A stretch of 64,000 bases of DNA from G963669295 sp963669295 (GTDB lineage: Bacteria; Bacteroidota; Bacteroidia; Flavobacteriales_D; CALLUQ01): NCBI GenBank assembly GCA_963669295.1, contig OY769938.1, forward strand, positions 5,580,001 to 5,644,000, in the 5' to 3' direction. Position 1 is the stretch's first letter. Every line of letters starts with the position of its first letter. The translations under genes were made by a program, and so were the position numbers. The notes beneath the pieces were generated by a model that saw only the letters and a program-made list of their open reading frames with translations, was not told where the DNA came from and made no database searches. Positions 18,815 to 26,254 of the stretch are shown here, piece after piece.

Positions 18815-19627
18815 TTACATCGCTCCCAGACTTCCTGCCACATCAATCATTTTAAAGTCTACATCATCCATGTAATCCATAATCTGCTGTTTATCTTGTG
18901 GGTACTCTCCCCACTCACGATAAGCCTCGTTTGCTGCTTGTAAAAACTCATGGTGCACTCCAGCCGATCGTGCTGCGCGGTTTCTCAGTCCTTCGTGCGC
19001 ATCCACATCAATGCTGTCCATGTTCTTTCCTTTCGAAGCATTTTCCGAGCCTGCCCACGGCTTTAAGTTATCTGCATCGTGGTAGTACATGCGTGCTGCA
19101 TACATTGAGTATTGTTTGCCCGAAGGCAATACATATCCTTCCTTTTTCGCTTTGTTAAGGAACGAACCACTGAGCTTTTTACTGGGGTCTTCTTTTAATT
19201 TTTTTTCAATTGAGGCCCAGGGTATGGTATGATCGATTTGAATGGCATTGGTAGGCAATACTACCCCCGAAGGACCAACACTTTGTACATGCCACAGGTC
19301 GGTATTTTTATTGTAAGAACCTCCCCATTGATGCTTAACCATGCTTACCTTAAACTTCGTGCTAAAGTTAGACGGGCGCCCTCCCTTGTAGGGCTTGTTC
19401 TTCGCACCATTTACCGATTTATAATACCCCTTGGTATCGGCTAATCCTCCATGGGGCAATGCATATTGCACTACTTCTCCCTGGGCTTCATTCACCATGC
19501 GTTGGATGCTTTGCTGTTGCTGCACTTCCGGTCGGTTGTTTTTGAATTGAGATGTGGCGTTGTTGCGCACCTGATGTGCCGCTGCTTGTTGCAATTGCTT
19601 TGGCTGTTGTTGAGCGTGTATATTCAT
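18815..19627 (-). CDS. Putative HNH nuclease toxin with eCIS-cargo-like N-terminal leader
   Basis: 270 residues. The first ~52 are Gln/Asn-rich and hydrophilic, with FKNNRPEVQQQQSIQRMVNEAQ (27-48, quoted in part: NNRPEVQQQQSIQRM). This resembles the NRPEA-x-QRK(L)QEM leader that precedes DUF4157-type cargo of extracellular contractile injection systems in Bacteroidota. The C-terminal part (about 100-215) looks like an HNH nuclease: Asp132-His133 in QIDHTIPW, Asn187-Leu188 in YHDADNLKPW, then Asn196 and Lys199 in SENASKGK. A DNA- or RNA-cutting toxin is inferred. There is no signal peptide, and no immunity or injection genes are next to it. It is unusually His/Gln/Asn-rich compared with neighbours. 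Family assignment is by motif only. Confidence 0.65.
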   Translation of the reverse strand: MNIHAQQQPKQLQQAAAHQVRNNATSQFKNNRPEVQQQQSIQRMVNEAQGEVVQYALPHGGLADTKGYYKSVNGAKNKPYKGGRPSNFSTKFKVSMVKHQWGGSYNKNTDLWHVQSVGPSGVVLPTNAIQIDHTIPWASIEKKLKEDPSKKLSGSFLNKAKKEGYVLPSGKQYSMYAARMYYHDADNLKPWAGSENASKGKNMDSIDVDAHEGLRNRAARSAGVHHEFLQAANEAYREWGEYPQDKQQIMDYMDDVDFKMIDVAGSLGAM

Positions 19628-19796
19628 AAGGTGTGGTTTTTAATGGTTCTTAGGAAACAATTGTATCCCCATTGTATTAACGTGGTAAAAGCAGGCATTG
19701 TTATACCGGCTTCTCAGCATCTTTCTTACGCATTCATATAGCAGATGTTGCAATAAAACCATACATTGATCATTGTATCCATTTAAAACCACATCC

Positions 19797-20180
19797 ATGC
19801 CGCAAGACTTAGCCGCCAATAAAGCCAATGCCATCGCCTTTTATAAAATGGCTTACGAAGGGAACCCTGCTGAAGCAGTAAAATTGTATGTTGGCGATGA
19901 ATACATTCAACACAACCCATTGGTGGGCAATGGGCCACAACCCTTTATCGATTACTTTGAACGGATGGGCAGAGAATACCCAGAAAAAAGCATTGAGTTT
20001 GTGCGTGCAGTAGCAGAGGGAAATTTAGTGGCGTTGCACACCCACCAGGTATGGCCGGGCAATGAAGAATACGTCACCATGGACTTTTTTAGGTTCGACG
20101 AGCACGGAAAAATTGTAGAGCACTGGGATGCGATGCAGCAAATTCCAGACACGACAGCCAACGGCAACACCATGTATTAG
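19797..20180 (+). CDS. SnoaL-like / NTF2-fold protein
   Basis: 127 residues from the ATG at 19797, chosen over the in-frame 19773 because it begins directly with the domain. The fold is that of SnoaL-like polyketide cyclase/ketosteroid isomerase proteins: an N-terminal helix (NKANAIAFYKMAYEGNPAEAVKLYV), YIQHNPLVGNGPQPFIDYFE, a central VRAVAEGNLVALHTHQVWPG strand pair, and MDFFRFDEHGKIVEHWDAMQQIP. This pattern is common in small hydrolase/isomerase-like proteins of unknown substrate. Cytosolic and apparently monocistronic. Confidence 0.85.
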   Translation: MPQDLAANKANAIAFYKMAYEGNPAEAVKLYVGDEYIQHNPLVGNGPQPFIDYFERMGREYPEKSIEFVRAVAEGNLVALHTHQVWPGNEEYVTMDFFRFDEHGKIVEHWDAMQQIPDTTANGNTMY

Positions 20181-20620
20181 CTCAATCTAAAGCCTTTACA
20201 TCAGGGAGCACCCAGTTTTTTCGAGCATGGGTAGAAAACAACAATGCTTTGCTGTAATAGCGAAGTGGGTAACTGCTTTGTACCACCTCACTGTTTAACA
20301 ATGTAATCGCGTACCAAATTCATGATCTCTTTCCCGGTATAGCGAGTAATGTACCACACTGCCACTACCAGGTGTGCCTAGTGGAGCTACGCTGCTTTCG
20401 GTAGGCATTGCTATTCAAATCGCTGAATAAGGTGTGTTATGGCTGCGTTCGTTTACTGCATAAGGCATTTATAGCACCAGCAAACCTACTGAAAAATAGG
20501 CTGTCCCCCCTGTGTCTCTTTGATAAGGTTTTGGTGTATTGTATCTTCAGCAGGCTTTACGTAGGCTGAAAACCACAACCTACCTAATGCACCACATTTA
20601 ACCCTTAAAAACCAAATTAC
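20181..20620. other. Non-coding gap with a possible gene remnant
   Basis: No full gene. On the minus strand, 20377-20288 reads AHLVVAVWYITRYTGKEIMN and on to a stop without a start codon, and an in-frame stop lies immediately upstream. It looks protein-like but too short to call a gene, and may be the tail of a decayed one. The rest shows nothing recognisable. Confidence 0.3.
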
Positions 20621-21861
20621 ATGAGTTACACGATTTCGTTTGACAATGACATGTCGGCAGAATACTCCGACGACAAAGTTTATGTAGCTTTCATCGCTTA
20701 CAACAGAAACAATGTTTTCTGCTGGATTGATGTCAATGGCAACCTCAATCCGATGAAGCAAAGTGATTTATCGCATCCATTTGGCGATGCCAAAAATTGC
20801 ATGGGTGGCGACAAGTTTGCCAACTACTCTTTTGAATTGAGTGCCTTGCCTAAGGTAAACGACAAGTATGCCTTTACCATTCCCGACGATGCTTATATCA
20901 ACAGCGGATTGATCTTTGTTTCGCTGGGCGAATGGCTGCCCTTTTGCCCCAACAGCTTTGATACCAATGGCGACTGTATTGGCTTTGCCCCTCCTTCGGT
21001 TACCAACCCAGGGTTGCAAGGGTATGGTACCTATTTCCAAACGGTAGAGATTACCTACAATAAGGCAGGCACACAAACTGTGCATGCCGACACTACCACT
21101 GTAGATGCGATGGGGTTTCCCATTACCCTCACCCTAACCGATACCAGCAACAACCAGCAAATTGTTGGGTTTAGCAGCAAGCGTTCTACCGTTATCGAAG
21201 CTTTCCAAAATTGCAGCGACACCAATTTCCAATCGTTGGTCATCAACTCATCGGGCAAGGGAAAAGCCTTGCGCATATTATCGCCCGAGCATGCAGGACA
21301 AGACTCTAATGGCAACAACCCTGCACCAGGGCTTAACTTACCGGCAAGTGTTGTTACTTACTTTACTGATTTTTACAGCAACTACATTGATCAATGTTGG
21401 AGCCATTACACCAATACTCACTCACCATTTACATCAGTGGCGATGCATATACTGGCAAGGTAACCGATAACGTATTCAACTGGTACAGCGGCACCGAATT
21501 AAATGGCCCGGTAGTGTTGGCACTGACCAAGCCCAAAAACTGGGAGGTAATGATGTGTAAGGGCGTATTTGCACAAGGCAATGCCACGCAAATGAATATC
21601 GAAAAGTTTATTGTAGCTGCCATGTACCGCACTGTGTTTATGGAAACGCCAACCAGCACCAAAAACAGCTGGGGAAGCAATGCTATGATTCAAAAGTACT
21701 ATACCAATGAGCCGGTGAACCACTTTGCTAAAATCATGCACACCAATAGCAAGGATCAGTTGTGTTATGCTTTTGGTTTTGATGATGTGTGCGACCAAAG
21801 CTCTAGCGTTACCAGTGGCGCTACCAAAGACATGAACATTAAGATCGAAAACTGGGGTTAA
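20621..21861 (+). pseudogene. Frameshifted GH64-like beta-1,3-glucanase
   Basis: Two overlapping frames together encode one glycoside-hydrolase family 64 (thaumatin-like) protein. The first frame (20621-21463) covers the beta-barrel part, with probable catalytic Glu143 in TVEITYN and an Asp in ADTTTVD (Asp162 is my candidate). The second (usable from about 21410 to 21861) continues with LTIYISGDAYTGKV and ends ...KDMNIKIENWG. The switch is -1, as if one base had been lost near 21412-21425. There is no slippery heptamer, so programmed shifting is unlikely; decay or a sequencing error are the choices. GH64 enzymes cleave beta-1,3-glucan. No signal peptide is seen. A terminator follows the second frame directly, which supports a single transcription unit. 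Confidence 0.75.
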
Positions 21862-21877
21862 CCCCCTTCCTAACCAT

Positions 21878-21911
21878 CAAAAGAGGAGGCTGTACACGGT
21901 CTCCTCTTTTG
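21878..21911 (+). terminator. Rho-independent terminator
   Basis: CAAAAGAGGAG (21878-21888) pairs perfectly with CTCCTCTTTTG (21901-21911), followed by TTTTT. It lies 17 bases after the GH64-like stop. Confidence 0.88.
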
Positions 21912-21958
21912 TTTTTCACTTTATGGGTTTATGCGTATCTTGTTCCAAACCCATAACT

Positions 21959-22336
21959 ATGAGCGATACCCCTAAAGGAAAACTTACCATACAAGTGCTG
22001 GCCATGCCTGCCGACACCAACCCTGCTGGAGATATTTTTGGAGGGTGGTTGCTCTCGCAAATGGACATTGCCGGTGGTGTGTTTTGTCGAAAAATTGCCA
22101 AAGGGCGCGTCGTTACCGTAGCCATTGATTCTACCACATTTAAGGAGCCTGTTTTTATTGGCGATACCTTGTGCTGCTATGTTGACTTAGTGCGTAAAGG
22201 GCGTACTTCTATCACTGTACACATCGAAGCTTTTGTAACGCGCGAATACGATGAGGGGAACCGCATTTTGGTGACCGAGGGCGATTATACTTATGTGAAG
22301 GTAAACGATAACCGCGAGCCGGTGCCATTGCCCTAA
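21959..22336 (+). CDS. Acyl-CoA thioesterase, YciA-like hotdog fold
   Basis: 125 residues from the ATG at 21959 (MSDTPKGKLTIQVLAMPADTN). The in-frame ATG at 21923 would overlap the terminator region and adds nonconserved sequence. Hotdog-fold thioesterases hydrolyse acyl-CoA to free acid and CoA in the cytosol. Family signatures: MPADTNPAGDIFGGWLLSQMD, with catalytic Asp/Gly loop region, and TTFKEPVFIGDTLCCYVDLVRKGRTSI. The length is typical of YciA, which forms hexamers. Substrate chain length cannot be predicted. Confidence 0.92.
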   Translation: MSDTPKGKLTIQVLAMPADTNPAGDIFGGWLLSQMDIAGGVFCRKIAKGRVVTVAIDSTTFKEPVFIGDTLCCYVDLVRKGRTSITVHIEAFVTREYDEGNRILVTEGDYTYVKVNDNREPVPLP

Positions 22337-22367
22337 CTGTTCATCGAAACAATCATTGTTGCCCTCA

Positions 22368-22913
22368 TCAATTTACGCGATCGATCCACGTATAATCGTA
22401 AAGGCTGGCATCGATATAAAGTACCTCCTCCGTTTTCAAATCCTTGATGCTGTTAAAATCGTGGTCGCGAAAAAAAGGATGGTCGATGGCCTCGTTGAGG
22501 TTGATGCCAAACAGGTAAATGACTCCTACTTCGTGGCGGCACTGGTATTGTTCTTGCAGTTGCAATGCCGCAATGGTTTCGGTCATTACCGCATTAAATA
22601 GCAAGGCATACCCTACGCAATGTGCTGCCCCACCCTCATAAATTTGTTCGGGTGTACTCCCCTTTTGGGTGCTGGTAAATGTTAAGGAAGAGGTAATGGA
22701 GAGGGCAAAGCTGACCATGTCGTTTAGCGTAGCATTGGGGTGCGCATCGGTCCATTGGTGGATGGTGCTTTTTAAATCGCCCAATGGTGTTACTTGTTGC
22801 GGCCGCTCGCCTACTATTTCATAATCTACCATGGCTCGAAACAGGCTGCCACGAAACAGCACCATGAGCAGCAACATTACCAACAACACATGCCAGCGCC
22901 TAAGTTTACGCAT
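22368..22913 (-). CDS. Membrane-anchored transglutaminase-like protein
   Basis: 181 residues with an N-terminal membrane anchor (WHVLLVMLLLMVLFRGSLF) and an outward-facing transglutaminase-like domain. The cysteine protease-type triad can be read: Cys99 in GGAAHCVGYALLFNAVM, His151 in RDHDFNSI and Asp168 in LYIDASL. Members of this superfamily are peptidases or cross-linking enzymes in the periplasm; the substrate is unknown. The ATG overlaps the 3' end of the NADH dehydrogenase gene by 8 bp, so the two are translated from one transcript. Confidence 0.75.
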   Translation of the reverse strand: MRKLRRWHVLLVMLLLMVLFRGSLFRAMVDYEIVGERPQQVTPLGDLKSTIHQWTDAHPNATLNDMVSFALSITSSLTFTSTQKGSTPEQIYEGGAAHCVGYALLFNAVMTETIAALQLQEQYQCRHEVGVIYLFGINLNEAIDHPFFRDHDFNSIKDLKTEEVLYIDASLYDYTWIDRVN

Positions 22914-24216
22914 GGTGCTCTGTTGGTTCCTTTTCTTCTATTTCGGCTTTGCGTTTAAACGGCCTAATGATGAGGCGTACGCCACGTTCAAATTTAAAAT
23001 AGCTCACTGCCCAATTGATCATTACTACCAGTTTGTTGCGGAATCCCACCAACGAAACAAGGTGAATAAACATCCATACAAACCAGGCAAAGAAGCCGTG
23101 AAATTTGAATTTAGGCAGGTCTACCACTGCTAAGTTACGGCCAATGGTAGCCATAGAGCCTTTGTCGTTGTATTGAAATGCTTTTGGGGTACCACCACGA
23201 TGCATTACCATGAGGTTTTTGGCCAACAATGCGCCTTGTTGAATGGCCGGCTGGGCCATCATCGGATGGCCCTTGGGCGTAGCCTCCGTAATCATGGCTG
23301 CCACATCGCCCAATGCAAAAATGTTGTTATAGCCTTTTACTTTGTTAAACTCATCGACCAAAATACGGTTGCCACGCCCCATCGATGACACATCGATGCC
23401 GGCCACTGGTGCTCCTTGCACCCCTGCTGCCCATATTAAGGTACGGGCATGCATCTCAATGTCTTGATTGGTGTGTAACAACTCGCCATCATAATGGGTT
23501 ACTGCTGTATCGAGCCATACCGAAACGCCCAGCTTCTTCAAAAACTGCAATGCTTTGGCACTGGCTTCCTCACTCATAGCTGCCAACACACGAGGCGCTG
23601 CTTCAATGAGATGAATGTTCATCCGTCGAATGTCCAGGTCGGGGTAATCTTTTGGCAACACATGGTCTTTCAACTCAGCCAGTGCCCCTGCCAGCTCCAC
23701 GCCCGTAGGTCCTCCACCCACAATCACAAAATTCATCAAGCTTTCGCGCTCTGCCAAATCGTTGGTAAGCAGCGCCTGCTCAAAATTTTGCAGCATCATG
23801 CTACGCAGGTCCAATGCCTCCGTAACACTTTTCATGGGCATGCTGGCACGCTCCACCCCTTCCATACCAAAGAAATTGGTGGTAGCCCCTGTGGCCATTA
23901 CTAAATAGTCGTAGGGCAACTCCCCAATATTGGTGTGTATGGTATTGGTTTCGGTAACAATGTGTTCTACCTCTGCCATGCGAAAGAAAAAATTCTTCCG
24001 GTTTTTAAACACTTTTCTGATGGGGTATGCAATGGAGTCGGGTTCAAGACCAGCAGTAGCTACCTGGTACAGCAGCGGCTGAAAGGTATGGTAATTGTGC
24101 CGATCAATCAGCACTACCTGAACCTCCTGGTGTTTGAGCTTCTTGGCGAGCGTTAGCCCTCCAAAGCCCCCGCCAACGATCACCACTCGCGGCAGGTTGG
24201 TGTTGGGGACATTCAT
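22906..24216 (-). CDS. ndh: Type II NADH:quinone oxidoreductase (NDH-2)
   Basis: Single-subunit, non-proton-pumping NADH dehydrogenase that passes electrons from NADH via FAD to the membrane quinone pool. The FAD-binding Rossmann motif is VVIVGGGFGGLTLAKKL (residues 11-27), and the NADH-binding one is FVIVGGGPTGVELAGALAEL (about 168-187). Further support: ATGATTNFFGMEG, the FAD loop ALGDVAAM, QPAIQQGALLAKNL, and a hydrophobic/basic C-terminus (FFAWFVWMFIHLVSLVGFRNKLVVMIN) that binds the membrane. The length of 436 residues is typical. It is the upstream member of a two-gene unit with the transglutaminase-like gene. Confidence 0.93.
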   Translation of the reverse strand: MNVPNTNLPRVVIVGGGFGGLTLAKKLKHQEVQVVLIDRHNYHTFQPLLYQVATAGLEPDSIAYPIRKVFKNRKNFFFRMAEVEHIVTETNTIHTNIGELPYDYLVMATGATTNFFGMEGVERASMPMKSVTEALDLRSMMLQNFEQALLTNDLAERESLMNFVIVGGGPTGVELAGALAELKDHVLPKDYPDLDIRRMNIHLIEAAPRVLAAMSEEASAKALQFLKKLGVSVWLDTAVTHYDGELLHTNQDIEMHARTLIWAAGVQGAPVAGIDVSSMGRGNRILVDEFNKVKGYNNIFALGDVAAMITEATPKGHPMMAQPAIQQGALLAKNLMVMHRGGTPKAFQYNDKGSMATIGRNLAVVDLPKFKFHGFFAWFVWMFIHLVSLVGFRNKLVVMINWAVSYFKFERGVRLIIRPFKRKAEIEEKEPTEHHA

Positions 24217-24940
24217 TTTTTGTCCTAAATGGTTCTATATAAAGGTACGGAATTTAGTGGTGAATTATTGCTAAAAACAGTGCTTTTTTTGTGGGGTGTT
24301 GCAAGGGATTGAAAGAGAGGAAGATGAGTGGGGAGAGTGTGAGAGGGAGTAAGTAGCATGCAGGAGATGGTTAATGGAAAATGTAGGGAATGCAAGTGTG
24401 GGTGAGAGTGGTGAGTGTGAGGGAGGAGAGTGAGTGTGAGTGCTTCGATAGCTATCGAGGTGCCTAACGGCAAAGGGATAAGGGGACGTGAGGGCGTGTT
24501 AAAGGAATAAGGTGACGTGTGACGTGAGGGAGGTGTTAAGGATCAAGGAATATGTATTAAAGTAAACGTCTTTGTGAGTTCCACCAGGAGGTGGAGGGAA
24601 GCAAGCCCCCGAACAACTTTGTTGTTGATCAAAGGGGAACCTTCGCAGGAAAGTGAGTAGTGAGGAGGTATGGGCGTTCCCCCGCCCCTTCTTGCGGTTG
24701 GGTCAGGGTCGGGTTTTTCGCTATTATCTTTCCTCCACCCTATGGCCCTGGTAAGCTGTTGTTGTGGCTCCGCTGTCGCCCCATCAACACCACAAGGCCT
24801 TGCATAGTGTGTAGCAAAGGATAGCCACTGCAACCCCTAACGCAAAAGGAAAAGAACAACAGTACGTAAAGCACCATAAGCACGTTCGAAATAAGCAATG
24901 GACTCCTGCCTGCGCAGGAGTGAAGGAATGCGTGTGAAGA
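24217..24940. other. Non-coding, repeat-like DNA downstream of a divergent gap
   Basis: No gene supported. 24300-24440 is a purine-rich, GTGAG/GGGAG-dominated stretch with strong strand asymmetry. A 12-bp palindrome (CGATAGCTATCG) lies near 24448. Hairpins CCACC/GGTGG and AACAAC/GTTGTT occur around 24580-24625. 24671-24738 (GGGCGTTCCC ... GGTCGGG ... TATCTTTCCTCC) resembles an intergenic repeat type I associate with Bacteroidota genomes; this is from memory only. Confidence 0.4.
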
Positions 24941-25297
24941 AAAAAGTGCTTCAGCCAGAGGAAAAAGTACTTCAGCCGGAGGAAAAAGTGCTTCGGCCGG
25001 AGGAAAAAGTACTTCAGCCGGAGGAAAAAGTGCTTCGGCCGGAAGAAAAAGTGCTTCGGCCGGAGGAAAAAGTACTTCAGCCGGAGGAAAAAGTGCTTCG
25101 GCCGGAAGAAAAAGTACTTCAGCCGGAGGAAAAAGTGCTTCGGCCGGAGGAAAAAGTGCTTCGGCCGGAGGAAAAAGTGCTTCGGCCGGAGGAAAAAGTG
25201 CTTCGGCTGGAGGAAAAAGTGCTTCGGCTGGAGGAAAAAGTGCTTCGGCCGGAGGAAAAAGTACTTCAGCTGAAGAAAAAAGTGCTTCGGCCGGAGG
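24941..25297. repeat. Tandem array, 17 perfect-length 21-bp units
   Basis: The unit is an A5 run followed by GTGCTTCGGCCGGAGG. Seventeen units follow with no length change, then a decaying 18th. Two main unit types alternate irregularly: GTGCTTCGGCC and GTACTTCAGCC, which differ at two linked sites. Because 21 is a multiple of three, several frames on both strands stay open (e.g. KVLRPEE heptads on +, FPPAEAL on -). None has a plausible N-terminus or composition, so I treat it as a minisatellite rather than a gene. Confidence 0.9.
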
Positions 25298-25374
25298 AAA
25301 AAGTGCCATCGAGAAGCGAAAAAGCAGTGCCTTGAATAAGTGCTTGAGTGTCGCACCAAACATGCCCATAGCGT

Positions 25375-25479
25375 TACGTCTTTGCGAGCGATTCGCCCAT
25401 GGCGGAGAGCGAAGCAATCTTCCGATGAACATTTGTTGTGCATCGGGAGACCGCTTTCAGCGGGGCTCGCAAAGACGTA
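25375..25479. repeat. Long-hairpin dispersed repeat, copy 1
   Basis: A perfect 15-bp terminal inverted repeat, TACGTCTTTGCGAGC (25375-25389) and GCTCGCAAAGACGTA (25465-25479), encloses an inner imperfect stem TCTTCCGATG / CATCGGGAGA. It shares the outer arm and the CCGATGAACA core with the element at 34190-34340. It resembles REP/MITE-like non-autonomous repeats. Confidence 0.8.
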
Positions 25480-25650
25480 GTCCGCTATTGAGATAAGGAG
25501 TGGTCATGCTGAGCTGTTTGCCCTGAGTTCCTGGGTGTTCAGACCCAACGAAGGAAAGTATGAAGCGCAAGTACATCTCCTACGGCAAACCATTGCAGAT
25601 CGGCTGTATTTTCACCCCCTTATCCCCTACCTTAGTACAAAACTCACATC

Positions 25651-26169
25651 ATGCAATACCAACTCGAACACGCCATCAATATCTTACAACGCACTCCCAA
25701 CACCTTACACACCCTCCTGGCCGATCTTCCTCACGAGTGGATACACCAAAATGAAGGGGGCGACTCGTGGAGTTCGTACGATATCATGGGTCACCTTATC
25801 CATGGCGAAAAAACCGATTGGATGCCACGGGTCAACATCATTTTATCGGGGCAAAAAAACTTCGAGCCATTCGATCGTTTTGCACAATTTGAAAACAGCA
25901 AGGGCAAAACACTGGCCGATCTGTTGCATGAGTTTGCTGTACTGCGCACCCAAAGCATCGAAGCATTAAAAGCAGTACCCGTTACCCCCAAAACATTGGC
26001 CATGGAAGGCATACATCCCGAGTTTGGCACTGTAACCCTCGAGCAATTGCTCAGCACCTGGGTGGTACACGACCTGGGGCATATTGCACAAATAGCGCGG
26101 GTAATGGCCAAACAATACAAAGAAGAAGTGGAGCCCTGGCAAGGCTACCTTTCCATACTGCATAAATAA
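25651..26169 (+). CDS. DinB family protein
   Basis: 172-residue four-helix-bundle protein of the DinB/YfiT superfamily. The three metal-binding histidines expected for the fold are visible: His48 (MGHLIHGE) and His140/His144 (VVHDLGHIAQI). Family members are metal-dependent, often thiol-transferase-related enzymes; this one's reaction is unknown. Other typical sequence: SWSSYDIMGHL and LSTWVVHDLGH. Cytosolic and monocistronic, it sits between the repeat-rich gap and the TPR kinase. Confidence 0.88.
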   Translation: MQYQLEHAINILQRTPNTLHTLLADLPHEWIHQNEGGDSWSSYDIMGHLIHGEKTDWMPRVNIILSGQKNFEPFDRFAQFENSKGKTLADLLHEFAVLRTQSIEALKAVPVTPKTLAMEGIHPEFGTVTLEQLLSTWVVHDLGHIAQIARVMAKQYKEEVEPWQGYLSILHK

Positions 26170-26181
26170 TGGGCTAACCAC

Positions 26182-26210
26182 TTTAGTTTAAGGAGGTTTC
26201 CTTACCTTTG
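26182..26210 (+). promoter_or_regulatory. Probable Bacteroidota promoter of the TPR kinase
   Basis: A perfect -7 box TACCTTTG at 26203-26210 has a weaker -33-like TTTAG at about 26182, 17-18 bases upstream. It lies about 45 bases before the kinase start, consistent with the Bacteroidota TTTG / TAnnTTTG promoter. Confidence 0.5.
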
Positions 26211-26254
26211 CATTCCTGCATGTAGGTGCGGGTACTTACTACAAGCTACAATTA

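Noticed and set aside
21394..21463. Programmed -1 frameshifting in the GH64-like gene
   Set aside because: No X-XXY-YYZ heptamer or stimulatory hairpin at the overlap, and the family does not use recoding.
24740..25443. Long open frames on both strands over the 21-bp array (Pro/Ala-rich or Phe/Lys/His-rich heptads)
   Set aside because: A 21-bp unit without stops keeps several frames open automatically. Flanking sequence has no gene-like start and the three translations are mutually incompatible.
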